DNA of 64,000 nucleotides, taken from assembly GCA_918026815.1 (NCBI GenBank), contig CAKJVC010000014.1:186001-250000 (forward strand). Direction: 5' to 3'. A program made the position numbers and the translations under genes. The DNA comes from Chalara sp. BL73 (Eukaryota; Ascomycota; Leotiomycetes; Helotiales). The stretch's first letter is position 1. The number at the start of each line of letters is the position of its first letter. Shown one piece after another: positions 1 to 11,110 of the stretch. The notes beneath the pieces are model-generated. The model was given only the letters and a program-made list of their open reading frames with translations, did no database searches and had not been told where the DNA came from.

Positions 1-2
1 AG

Positions 3-668
3 CAGCTAGAGATTCAAGCCGGCGTACCAACGACAACTGAGGACGCCAGGGAAGTTGCTGACACGTCGATACTCGAGGAGGCTTTCGAACCGCCTCTAGA
101 AATATCAGATGCGAAGAATAGCGAGGAATCTGAGCAGCCAAAGGAAATCGATACTAAGGCGATAGCTGCTTCAACAGCGCTACTGGAGCAACACTTGGAA
201 AAAATGGCGCTTGAAATGCAGAACATGAAGGATCATATGGAGTCATTTAAAACGCGGGCCGAGAAAGCTGAGGCTGAACGAGATAATGCCCGAATTACGC
301 TAGCACAAATGGTTGAGAAAATACGGCTAAATGAATCGGCGAGATCATCTTCCACCGAGCGAGCACGATCACCAGCTAGAAGACGTGCGCGTTCCCAGTC
401 ACGTCTTACTAACGGTGATGCTGCGACGCTTGAAATACTGGAATCTTTGGTTGGAAAGGCTACGCTTGAGAATGGGAACGCGATAACTGCAGGGAAAGAA
501 GACCAGTTTGCAAGGAATCTAACGGGAACGCTGTCGCGACCGCCTGGTGGACACGACCCATTATTGTACCATACAACACCTTATGCTTCGATACTTGGGG
601 TTGTTTTAATAGGCATGGGGCTTATGGCGTACTTAAACGGATGGCAGCCTCCTAAGGTAGAGCGATAA
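3..668 (+). CDS. C-terminal part of a coiled-coil protein with a C-terminal membrane anchor (5' end outside window)
   Basis: The frame is open from the window edge to TAA at 666-668, so only the last 221 codons are present. The visible protein is acidic and charged, with a coiled-coil-like stretch at about residues 60-115 (heptad Leu/Met/Ala, many Glu/Lys). An Arg/Ser-rich basic patch follows (RSPARRRARSQSR). About 25 residues before the end is a hydrophobic segment (SILGVVLIGMGLMAYL) with a short polar tail. Such a layout fits a tail-anchored protein of the ER, Golgi or nuclear envelope with its coiled coil in the cytosol. The family is not recognised, and the missing N-terminus is needed to name it. 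Confidence 0.7.
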   Translation, partial: QLEIQAGVPTTTEDAREVADTSILEEAFEPPLEISDAKNSEESEQPKEIDTKAIAASTALLEQHLEKMALEMQNMKDHMESFKTRAEKAEAERDNARITLAQMVEKIRLNESARSSSTERARSPARRRARSQSRLTNGDAATLEILESLVGKATLENGNAITAGKEDQFARNLTGTLSRPPGGHDPLLYHTTPYASILGVVLIGMGLMAYLNGWQPPKVER

Positions 669-1727
669 GCAACGCTACTAGGGCGGTATCGGCATAATAA
701 GCTGGCTTCCACAAAAGCACACATGCACACAGGAGATCTCCTGACCATACATATATTTCCTTTGTCCTTCCTTGGGGTGTTCTGCATAGGCGTTCGGGGC
801 ATGGCTACGCATATGGGCGAGCTTGGGATCAGCATACTGAGACCTACATAATGAGGTCTTCTAAGTTCTTTCTAAGGAAAACGATGATGACGATGAGACG
901 AGAAGATGGACAGTTGCTTGAATGCGGTTCATCTTCAGGCGCGGATACCTTCTTGTGGAATATTGTTCTCTTATAGCGAATCAAATGATTCACCTTCCTC
1001 AACATTTCAGCTTCACATTCCCAGATCTATCGGCTCTCGGAAGCAGATTGTATTCAACATTGTTCATAGCATGTGCAAATATAACCACCCTGTCTATAAT
1101 TCATGTCCACCCCTGCCAGACAAGTCCCCCAACTATTGAACTCTCCAGGTACTTGCTTTGTCGGTCACATGAAATGTTAACCATGAGGATACCTGTGATG
1201 CCATGGCGGGACTTGATTGATTGACACTGGGAGGATCCGCCTTCTCCAGTTTCGACGAGCGATTGCTTTTCTCGACATATTGTGAAGACCGAGCGCCAGA
1301 AATGGTGAGAAAGCGCGCATTTTCACGTGATAGTCAAGACTCCGGAGCGGGGGAACAGCCAGGCTAATCTCATTTTGTGTATATCAAGATGCTACATTGG
1401 GACACCGCAATCTCGGCGCAGAGGCTCAACAGTCAACACGCCGCATGAAGCGAAAAGGAACCACCAAATCTACCGGTCATCCCCAGGCCCGATCCCTGGG
1501 GTTGCAAGCCGTGCCTTGCACGCGCACCCACCACCAACCTCCACATCTCACCACGTTTGCCGCAACAAATCTCCCATTACTACTGCTGTTCCGTTTCGTT
1601 TTCCTACAGGACAAAGCATATCATACGAGTAGAGCATCGATTCACCGCAACGTTGCGACAGGTCTAATCAACGTGGGAAGCGAGTTGGATCGACGGCGGT
1701 GCATTAACAGCAGCGGAAGAGACTGCC
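669..1727. other. Intergenic region upstream of the Zn2Cys6 gene
   Basis: About 1.06 kb without a convincing coding frame. It ends in a pyrimidine-rich stretch (about 1520-1600) typical of a fungal promoter. A perfect TCACGTGA octamer (bHLH/Cbf1-type E-box) lies at 1323-1330. Nothing else is recognised. Confidence 0.6.
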
Positions 1728-4035
1728 ATGTCGCAGCTCGGAGTCCTGGGCAACGCGAGGGAAAGGAGCGCGCCGCAATATAACCACCATTCGGAGCCAT
1801 GCAATGACGATCAGAGACATCTTCAATGGGTAGAGGGTCAAGATACCACAAGGCTTGCGGTTCCTGACACCTTTTATCCTGTGTATCACGATCCTTTATA
1901 TGATGATTACATCGCAGAGAGCTGGCTTCCGCAAGTCCAGGCCATTCCTTCATGGACCAATGCAATCCCAAACGAGAACAGGTGGTCACATGATACCACG
2001 TTCGATGGCTCTTTGATGTCCAGAACATACGACAGACAGCAGCAGCCGCCTATGCTATATACAAACTTTGGGACCCAGTATAACTTCACTGGGCTACAGT
2101 CGCCCGCCGTTAGCACAGATTATGACCCAGCGGCTCCAACTCCGGAAGCTCCTACATATCAGGCGGCGTGCGTCTCTGCTAGCGATGACCACATCAGGCC
2201 CAAAGAGAGGCATTCTCGTCCTCAAACCACACAATCGGATTACTGTCAAGAAACTTCTGACTCGCCAATATGCGGAATGTCATCGTTTCAGCTTCAACCG
2301 GCCAGGTTCCCGAACCTAAATCCTTACGGGGGAGAGTTTATGCAAGAGCAACATATATCAACATGGTTTTCAGCCACCGAACAAAGCCAGTCTCGGAAAT
2401 CTAAAGAACCCACTCCTGCACAGTATCCTATTTCACCCAGCCAGTCTTCGCCAAGCGTGACCTTTGGCTGGTCTATCACTACTGAACCTGAAACGTCCAA
2501 AAGCCCAGAGCCTGCTAAATTCTCTCCTTCAGCAGGTGGGAAGGAATCTTCATTTACGATTACGGTTCCAATACCAAAGCGAAAAGCACAAGATGATGCC
2601 TCAAAGATTCAAGCTCCTTGGCCTGATACGACTCAAAAAGATATCTCAGAGTGTGTTGATGTCTTTGAGAATGCTCCAGGTGCTTTGAAGACGGTTAAGC
2701 GAAGGAAGAAGCTAGATGCTCCGGTCAGAAAAGCTGCGAGAGAGGTCAGGAAAGCCGGCGCCTGTCATCAATGTAAATTTAGGAAACGAACAGTCAGTGA
2801 AACTGCAGTTGTAATATGAAAGCCTCACTAACCTGCTATAGTGCTCAACGGGAACGCCCTGTGGTTCATGCATAAAGAACGGCGGTGGTCTTCATGAAAT
2901 GAAGTGCCAACGAGAAAGTCCATTCATCGGAAAGCAAATGCATCAATGTATGTTATCCTTCGACGCACGGACTCGATGCTAACTAGATTTCAGACTTTCA
3001 ACATTCATCCACACGGCGGATTATAAACTTTGCAATCAAAATTCCTGCATCATCACTAGGGGATACTGTACCCGAGACTGTCACAATCGACGGAATTGGA
3101 AAGATATCCCATCCTCTTCAACTACTAGTTCGAAAGGCAGCTCTAAGTGCATTCAGTACCGCCAACCAAGAGAGTATTAAGCAGATGCAAGAGCCAAAGT
3201 GCAGTTACTCAGAGTCAGATGACCCCACGATTCTGATTCTGGATGCGAGCCAAGACCTCGGGACCAAAGTTGAGCAATGGGCCGTAGAATACACTTCTAA
3301 ATTCGTGCATGCGGCTGGTCCTAAATTTTATGCTACGACCATGGCACATATCCTCGGGACTGCATATGTCCAGAAAGGTCTACCAGAAGTACATCTCTCT
3401 TCTCTTATCAGTTAAACCACTTACTGCATTATCAAAGCTAACATTACTGCCAGTCTGGCCTCGTAGCATCCATGCTCCGCGCCTCCTCCATCGCCTTCGT
3501 CCTCCGCGCTGGCGTTAAATCGTCCGCTTCGCACCCCTTCCGCACCATTCAAGCAAACATCGACACGATCCTCTACTCGCGGCTAGGCCTCGCGCAAAAA
3601 GATGTCTTCCAGCAACTCCAGCGTCTCATCTTCCGCTCAGCGGGCTGTCTCAACCGGTCACAAGTATACCCCGTTGGTCTTGTGCTCTTCCAGCTTCTGC
3701 GTTTCTTCTGCATTTCCGCTTCTCACCTGTCCAATATCGCGCAACGATTTCGGGATAATGCGCAGCGGGCGGCGGAGTATCAGTTTCATGAGCTGAGGCT
3801 TTTGCTGAGTGTCCATATGGCGCTCTTCAGGAGCAGTAATCCCTTGTTATTAGATGTTAGTGAGAGGTTCAATAGGGATCTACTTGGTGAAGATGAAACG
3901 TTGATTACTTTGGCGATGCAGATGCGCAAGGTGGTGTTGCAGATGAAGGGAAAGGGTTTTCCAGAGCTAAAGGGAAGTATTACGTACAAGAAGGACTATT
4001 TTGATCAGTGGAGACGTGTGTATGATAGTAAGTAA
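1728..4035 (+). CDS. Zn2Cys6 (fungal binuclear cluster) transcription factor, 4 exons, about 715 aa
   Basis: Exons 1728-2792, 2842-2947, 2994-3388 and 3454-4035 join in frame with GT..AG introns of 49, 46 and 65 bp. The DNA-binding cluster spans the first intron: ACHQCKFRKRT then CSTGTPCGSC, then Cys about 11 residues later, giving the spacing C-x2-C-x6-C-x5-C-x2-C-x11-C. It lies in the middle of the protein (about residue 347), preceded by a long Pro/Gln/Ser-rich region that may be an activation domain and by a basic patch (KTVKRRKK). The C-terminal 330 residues are mostly helical, as expected for the middle-homology region. Nuclear gene regulation is inferred from the family; the target genes are unknown and no enzyme cluster adjoins it. 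Confidence 0.85.
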
Positions 4036-4944
4036 ACGTGTATTTGTATTCTGGTTGAGACTTGTGAGGGCAGGCTTCGGGTTAACAACGGTCTTGTGTT
4101 TTAGTAATGAATAGGATAGAGTCTGTAGGCAATCAAAATGTCAATAACTATGTAAATAATGGTATGGAACATATGTTATATATATCCTCTAATGTGCCCG
4201 ACGTACCGTTGTGCCACTTTTCCTGTTATTGTTATATAGATGTACATTTTCTGTAGAATTCATCAACTAATATTGAACGTTCTCAGCGGCTCTGTGGCTC
4301 GAGAGCTCACACCAGCATCTATCCTCGCAGTATACCGTTTCTATTGATTCATAAATCTAACAAGGTTTCGCATTGGCCAGTATCGCTTTGTCAAGAATTG
4401 CATTATCCAGGTTCAATCTAGCATTGCTCCTTCTGGAGTACTCTCTTTGAGTATCATTAATTTTCCTTTATACTCTGTGATTCCCTTTATGCCCAGCCCG
4501 TGACTGTACATCAGCACCTACATGCTCTACCCTTTACGAGATGTTCCCCCCTCCCTCCCCTATTCATTATTCTTTCCTTAATATAAAAATATGGAAAACC
4601 CCCCAGCCATGCTTCCTTTCCCGAAGTTATCCATTCTCAACGCTCTCTCGAATGTTAATCACGGCGTGCTGGAAGGGCGGGGGAGAATGATCCTGACGAG
4701 TTGATTTTGTCGTTGCAGGGTAACAGCTGAAGGAGGTGGATGATGCTGGTACGTCAAACTGCTGAAGCGATGTAACTGTGATGAAGCAAATAAGTGAAAC
4801 AATAGATTGGCTACCGTCTGAGAATAACTATTCTATATTGGCTCTCTAAGAGTAACTTGATCTACGACATTTTAGGCTTTCGCACACATGACTTAGATTT
4901 TGCTATGTCCTAAGTATCCCTACCTTAGTAGATGTCATTTGCAC
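4036..4944. other. Intergenic region, AT-rich
   Basis: About 0.9 kb between the Zn2Cys6 gene and the Kelch relic. It holds AT-rich 3' flank (tatatatcctc near 4180) and a C-rich run near 4548-4562. No coding frame or repeat of note is seen. Confidence 0.5.
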
Positions 4945-6223
4945 CTAGACAACGACATGTGTAGCTACAGAGGCAATATCCCCTGTCACTGTAGAAACTG
5001 AATTTCTAGGATTATCAACAGAGGAATATGGGGTTTGGCTGGAGTTAGGCGGTACGTTATTGGAAGAATCTGATGGTTGAGTTTCAGGCGGAAATGACCA
5101 AACGTCTCCGTTTGTTTGGCTCTAGAGAAGAATTTTCCTCTCGTTTGAACTCCTTAATTGCCTCCATGCTATCCAGATACCATCCGAGGACTTCAATTCC
5201 CAGTCTAGCCTCGGCTACATTATCTAATTTGTCCTTATCTGATTGTCCGATTTTGGATGATATTGATGTTGCTGGTGCTGTAGCCGCTGGTGTTGGATTT
5301 ACAGATACTATATTCCTTTGATCAGTCCTTTTATCTGATGTTAAAGAGAGATTGAATCAAGAGAAAATAGCCATCAAGTTCCTTACCACGCCCCTCTGGT
5401 ATGAGCATTCTTGACAACTCTAAAGATTGCCATTGAACGGACTCTTAGTTGCAAAGAAATCATCAGGAGGTGAATTTATGTCAGCTTGTTTCCAAACATG
5501 TCCTCCGATATGATAATGTACGCCACTTATCACAATACTACACAGCCATTACCGCCCGGTTGCGGAATTCACCGTGCTGTGGGGAAGGAGGGAGTTGTAT
5601 AATTGATAGGTTCAAGCGTTTTGGACCATGTTCAGCCTCTTAAATAATCACTCGAAAATTCCCTTAGAGAAGCGGATAATTTCTCAATCCAACCTAGCCA
5701 ACTTTGCTCCCCGCCCCAAATGAAAAAGGATTTACCGTTAGGGCTCTTCCATGGCCGTCCGAAATTGACGATGGGGGCAGACTGTTTTGGGATAGCTCTG
5801 ATTACTAGTGACTCATTTGTCCATATTGAACTGAGATCAATCGACAGAGCGATATTGGCTACGCCACATTAATATCAGCTCCAAAGCCATGTGCTATTAT
5901 GTTTCGTTGCTCTTAGCACCATCTTCACATACCTTGATGGTAATGAGGAGTATAGGTGCCATAGCCCGCTTGCCCAAGGTCGGGAACCCCATTAACTAGC
6001 TGAGAAATCTCTCCGTCGTTAATGTAAACATAGCCTCCTAGAACAACAGCCAAGCGTATGTTGGAATTACCCGCACCAAGCCAGAGCGTGCTTACATCCA
6101 TAATCGACGAAGAAAATTCGAAGGGGTTGGGTTATTTGAAACCTCTTCTCGTTGTCTAAGATCCTTGGAAGTTATAAACCTCAAGAGCAAGAGGAAATGC
6201 AGGAGAAATTGTATGCAAGCCAT
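4945..6223 (-). pseudogene. Relic of a secreted Kelch-repeat protein
   Basis: On the minus strand an ATG at 6223 begins a hydrophobic leader (ACIQFLLHFLLLL) followed by NFLRRLW, as in fungal Kelch proteins. After a frame break come GGYVYINDGEI, a well-formed intron (GTATGT..GTAG, about 5841-5932) and SIDLSSIWTNES..APIVNFGRPW..GKSFFIWGGE, which match the first Kelch blades. The frame then ends in a stop near 5634. Further blade pieces (YHIGGHVW) and a basic C-terminal piece (EPNKRRR) lie in shifting frames down to 4945. Several stops and frame changes make a functional product unlikely. The Kelch assignment is by motif recognition; the last 400 bp are less certain. Confidence 0.7.
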
Positions 6224-7583
6224 CTGTTGTGATCAACGAACTAAAAAATTATCAAAGCCTTGAAGATTCAATGAATCACTCTTACAGGTAGGGCCAGAAC
6301 TAAAATTGGTTTACAGTCCAAGCCTCCAGTCATTTTGTGAGCCTGAAAATCCCAAGTGCTTGGATGTGAGTTGTAGGCTCCGCAACCTGTACCACTTGAT
6401 AACTAGACAGCTTTTCCAGCCTGAGACACATAGCCACCCCAAAAGCCCCAAGTTTGTATCCCTAATGCCAGTGAGATTTGGCGGAAAAGGTTGTACACAA
6501 ATATTCATGCTGATGTTCCTTGATTTTATTTGCTGCCCAACATATATACGTGACAAGATATCATGCTATGGAACCCGAGAAGCTGAAAAGGCATTTGAAA
6601 ATTTGATTTCTTCAACGAAAACTCTATGCCTAATGATAAATAACCCTAATACATGTATGGATCCATAGATCTCCTAGCTCTAGGCTCTTGTAGCATGTTA
6701 TTCTACCATTGTTTATTGCTTACTACACCGATATTCATCTAACAACGCCGCAGTGATAGTGTGTCTACAACTTTTAATGCCTGCCAAATTCACCAACCGG
6801 AAGGTGAAGCTTTGGTCCATGCTCTAACCAACAAAAGATTAAGATATTCGGACTGTTGATTAGAGATATGAAGCGATGCAAGAGCGCTACTGGTTTATGA
6901 GGGCTCTCCTTTGACAAATCAGAGAATCGAGATCGGGGTAGGGGCAATGGCATCACGGTTTGGGGGGCCGGATGTCGCCAGCAATGAAAGTTCCTCTCAT
7001 AGCAGTTAGTCGGTCTCACAGTTCTTTTCGGTATACCTCCACAAATACGCTTTTGTTATACCCTCTGGAATCCAATATCACAAATTACGAAAGTACCATA
7101 AACACAACCAATAATGAGCCGCAGCTAGGCGAAAATTTGGGTTTGTGGCAAGTTGCGTCTGGTGACGGAGTTCTTATCCAACTTACAAAATTCCATTTAA
7201 ATTTGTCTATGTTCCACACAAGAATTCTCTCCTTTAGTGAGCCCTCCTTCTCCTTCATGAGTAATGGCTTGCTCAAGTCATATTTCTATGTGCCTGTTGT
7301 GTTTGCGTAGCAACCCGGTAATCATTTTCCTTTACCCGAAGCCACATCCGGTTCGGCTGACCAATCATGAACCTCCAATTCCTTTCTCCACAACCATTTC
7401 CCCCACCTAGATCCCGAACACCCGCGGTCGCGTATATATATAGAGAGAGAGAGAGAGAGATGTATGATGCGTACAAACCTAAGGCTTTCAGAAACATATT
7501 TCTGCTATTACACAGTCTTTCCCCTTACTTTTCCTTACCCTCGGTTCCTCCTAGAATCCTTGATCTTCCAAAAACCACTAAAA
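6224..7583. other. Intergenic region upstream of the SDR gene
   Basis: About 1.36 kb with short open frames only, none with a recognisable protein. The last 150 bp include a (TA)n(GA)n simple repeat just before the SDR start. Confidence 0.5.
7432..7460. repeat. (TA)n(GA)n microsatellite in the SDR 5' region
   Basis: A run of TATATATATA followed by about nine GA dinucleotides lies about 125-150 bp upstream of the SDR start codon. GA/CT tracts are common in fungal promoters and 5' leaders. The length may vary between strains. Confidence 0.85.
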
Positions 7584-8524
7584 ATGACATCAGGCCCAGA
7601 TTTCACGGGAAAGGTAATAGCTATAACCGGGGGCGCCTCAGGAATCGGCCTCTCAACCTCAAAACTTCTCTTGTCACTTGGGGCATCTATCTCTGTAGCC
7701 GACGTTACAGAAATAGGGCTTCGAAACGCGGTGAAGGAATTGGGTGCCGAGGAAGGGAAGCTGTTCACCAAGGTTGTGGATGTTAGAAAAAGAGCACAGG
7801 TAGAAGAGTGGATTAAGGAGACAGTAGAGAAATTTGGAAAGCTGGATGGCGCAGCGAACATTGCTGGAGTTAGTATGTAAATTCTTGTGGAGTTTATTGG
7901 GGAAAAGGGTAGGGAAGACTAGAATGTGGCTAACGTGAGCATGAATATAGTTGGTAAAAACCATGGGAAATTGACTCTAACCGAATTTGAAGATGATGAA
8001 GAATGGGATTTCATCATGGATGTTAACCTCAAGGGTGAGTTTCCCATATGTACTGCTTGAAGGAAGGTATTTAATAGATTGCTAGGTGTGATGCACTGTA
8101 TGCGAGCAGAACTCAAGCACATCTCGCCAAAAGGCTCCATAGTCAACGCGGCAAGCATCTGCGGTCTTGTAGGCTTGAAAGGCTGCACAGCTTATTGTGC
8201 AAGCAAGCACGGAGTTATCGGACTTACGAGGGCTGCTGCAAAAGAAGTCGGCGATACGCAGGTCAGAATTAATGCTTTCGCACCGTAAGTTACTCCATTT
8301 TCCATGATTGTGAAAGGCCATTGATCCTGTACAGTGGAGCAATCGAAACGCCAATGATCAAGCAATCGGCTGAAACCTCTGGGGAAATTGGACTTCAGCA
8401 TACAGTTGCAAAAAGAAAGGCTGAACCAGTAGAGGTTGCGAACTTGATTGCGTTCTTACTGAGCGACGGGGCGAGTTTCATTACTGGGGCTTGCTATTCT
8501 GTGGATGGTGGCTGGAACTGCTAA
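7584..8524 (+). CDS. Short-chain dehydrogenase/reductase, 253 aa, 4 exons
   Basis: Exons 7584-7872, 7951-8034, 8086-8284 and 8335-8524 join in frame. The Rossmann cofactor motif TGGASGIG is near residue 14. AANIAG stands where NNAG is usual, the catalytic Ser lies in NAASICG, and the catalytic YxxxK is YCASK. The length is classical for the family, and the C-terminus has the usual substrate-side motif (YSVDGGWNC). It should be a soluble NAD(P)(H)-dependent oxidoreductase of unknown substrate. The start is the first ATG giving a normal N-terminus (MTSGPDF); an upstream in-frame ATG at 7464 would add 40 atypical residues. It is intact although relics flank this part of the window. Confidence 0.9.
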
Positions 8525-8869
8525 CACCTTAGAAAAACTAATAACATGCTAAGATTGTGTCCAAAAGCCGTAGCTCACACGATACACCATATCTGAAATG
8601 TGTTCTTGCTGATTATTCCCCCAAAGTACTATACATAAGCAACATAAAAATCGTATGGCAAGCTAAGCAGTGACTTTGCGCAAACAATCCATGAAAACTC
8701 ATTATAATTACATGCCGATGTTCCCGAGTATTTCCAAAAATCAATGGCCTAGTGCGCCAGGGTATCAAGTCAAGCAAATCAAGCAAATCATTCTGACCCA
8801 ATGAAGAAAGGAAATTCATAATTTTGTCTCTCCCCACAATACTTTCTGTGAACTTGAACACTAGATAGC
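8525..8869. other. Short convergent intergenic region
   Basis: 345 bp between the 3' ends of the SDR and the MARVEL gene. It presumably holds both 3' ends. Nothing else is seen. Confidence 0.5.
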
Positions 8870-9461
8870 TTAGGCTCCAGTATATGGAGCCTGCTGCACA
8901 GCTGGCGCAGGTTCTGTGCTGTGAGTACCACGTGTTCTCCACACATGAAGAGCAGCCCAAACAGTCGTGATTGTAAAAAGCACCCTGACATACGTAAGTA
9001 TGTTCTCTAAATTTGACAACAGATTTTACATACCATTGAAACGCAGCCAAAACGGTAGCAGCGATGCTGACTCTGCAGACACGTGATCCTCGACAATTAA
9101 TATCATCCAAAAACGCAGCGAGGGCAATGAAGCCGGCAAACCAGAAGATCATGGTCACGAACTCAACACCCAGGATGGCGAACTTATGCGCCGCGGCAGG
9201 GAACTTGATTGGGGCGAGCCAGAGGTAGATTACCGCGAGCAGGGTCCATACTGAGGTGAAGACGAGGAAGCTTACTTCAGATGGCGAATCCCACCAGTCG
9301 TCCCATTTGTCGGCAGCTGTTTTTTTTGGAGTTAGTAGGCTGGTTGAGGTATAATAGCTTGGAGGGGTTGTGTTACCATAAGCAGTAAATCCAAGTATCG
9401 CAATGGCGAAGATCAACTGAATCACCCGAATAGGCAACACAAATCTGTCGAGGAAGGTCAT
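8870..9461 (-). CDS. MARVEL-domain four-helix membrane protein, 160 aa, 3 exons
   Basis: Exons 9461-9377, 9316-9034 and 8984-8870 join in frame. The product has four hydrophobic helices: VIQLIFAIAILGFTAY, EVSFLVFTSVWTLLAVIYL, FAILGVEFVTMIFWFAGFIA and a last helix over FQWVLFTITTVWAALHVW. A Cys-containing loop lies between helices 3 and 4 (CRGSRVCR). This is the layout of fungal MARVEL proteins, which sit in plasma-membrane or vesicle membranes. It ends in a short polar tail. Intron 1 is 60 bp, a multiple of three with no stop, so an unspliced transcript would still be open and add a 20-residue loop. The start is the ATG at 9461; an upstream ATG in the same frame lacks support. Confidence 0.85.
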
Positions 9462-10151
9462 GGTTGAATTTTGGTCGTGATCTTCGATAACTGATAAAAG
9501 CGAAACAGAGAGTATTATTCTATTCACTTCAGATTTCGAGGATGGAGGTGCTGTGCTGAATGAGGAGAAGTGCATACTAAGAGATACCAACCCTAAGGTT
9601 ATATATTCAGCTGACATTCCGCGTCACGCCATACGTGTATAGGCTTACCCTGCAATAACTCACGGAATCCGGCAATCTGGGTGGATGATGCACTGTGATC
9701 AACAGCAAGGCGCCGTCTTGGACATACGAGATTCGCCAGGTAACACTGCCCCTATGACCAAAAATGACGTATGCCGTGCTTAGCCGACACAACCAAAGAG
9801 GAGGGGCAAGACTTGTGCGCTTGGCCTTTTACCAGACTGTGTCTCGTTATATTGTTGACGCTAAGCTGATAACTTCTTATATTCCTTAATTGCGATTATT
9901 ACACTGTATTAGATTTTCTTTGAAGTATGATATTATGCGCACTGCTCAAAACCCTTTGAAAAAGTGGATCATTAGGGGAGGCGAAGGCTTGGCGCTCCCC
10001 CCTTTTTGTACTTCCCATTGCGGAGCATTGTCTTTGGTCTAGAGACAGATCAGCTTATTATTGTCTCACAATGAAACACCCAAGCGCTGCAAGCTTATGT
10101 AGACACAATCTACACTTCCAACATAGCTTGTCTAGCAATACCAACTCTAGA
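9462..10151. other. Intergenic region
   Basis: About 0.7 kb upstream of the MARVEL gene. No coding frame or repeat is recognised. Confidence 0.45.
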
Positions 10152-10770
10152 CTATAGTTGCCAGGGTCTTAATAATAGAAGTAAAGACGGACGATAAAAC
10201 CCTGCCGTAAGTTCAGTTGGCACCAAGTGCGAAAACACGACGACTTCAATGGGAGAGAATACAGAAAGTGCGGCGTCGTTGATTGCTTGGGACTGTGTAT
10301 TATGTTAGATCAGTCCCAGCTGCGAAATGGACGGCTGGAGTTACCACTGAAAGCGTGGGACAACAGCAGGGTCCTCAGTGGACAACTTCGAGAAAGGAAT
10401 TGACATTACGTCGGGCCCAGATGTATTCCCAGTGCCTGAGTAATGGCGTCTAACTGATGGGTTGCAAGACTTGGTACGGCAAATTAATAGGCACCAGACT
10501 GTATGGAAATGATGGACCCGTAACCGTCACAATGGTGTCACCTGGTAGGGAAGCAGTTTTCTGCATGCTCGGTTGGATCAAGTAGATGTATAATTGGCCA
10601 AAGAAGCTCAGAAGGGCTGTATGTAGCAGCTTGGAGGTCGAGAAGAGAACAAGCCAAACATGTTTTCGGGCTACCTCGAAAATAACTATAGTCGATGCCA
10701 TCCCATATAAGACGAAGATACTCCTCTCCGGGCCACATTTTGTGACCCAACTATTGCCGCACACCAGCTA
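10152..10770 (-). pseudogene. Unrecognised gene relic (or badly split gene)
   Basis: On the minus strand several stretches read like protein in neighbouring frames: TVTGPSFPYSLVPINLPYQV, then after a stop and a shift GTGNTSGPDVMSIPFSKL..AVVPRFQW. A plausible intron follows (GTAACT..ACACAG), then SPIEVVVFSHLVPTELTAGF, ending at a stop at 10152-10154. The pieces are too well ordered for random sequence, but no single reading joins them. A membrane protein is possible from the Leu-rich first part. I do not recognise the family. Confidence 0.4.
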
Positions 10771-11110
10771 TCCAGGACTCGCAATTGTACTAAAATCTTA
10801 GCTTCATAGCAGCCCCAGTCTACTAGTTCTGAATGGCGGCTTAATTTTATTATTTGGTAGATTTTGCTTTGCTTCTAGAGAGATGAATAAATTTATTTGC
10901 TTCAGGAAATTGTCGCTGAGTGCCTTGTAGTAAGCTATTATCAATATTCATAGCACGGCCAGTATCTCCACCATATCTCAATGTGGTTGGTCACGTCAAA
11001 TACTATGTTATTAACGAACCAATTAATCACAAACTACCATGAAGCTTTGGACTTCCCATATCTGGCGTTTTGAGCAGGTTTAGTGGGGCGTGTGACCATT
11101 AAATAAATAA
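10771..11110. other. Intergenic region, AT-rich
   Basis: 340 bp of AT-rich sequence with no coding frame recognised. Confidence 0.45.

Noticed and set aside
6774..7310. Open frames on both strands upstream of the SDR gene
   Set aside because: Only short phrases look protein-like and no consistent frame or motif order emerged.
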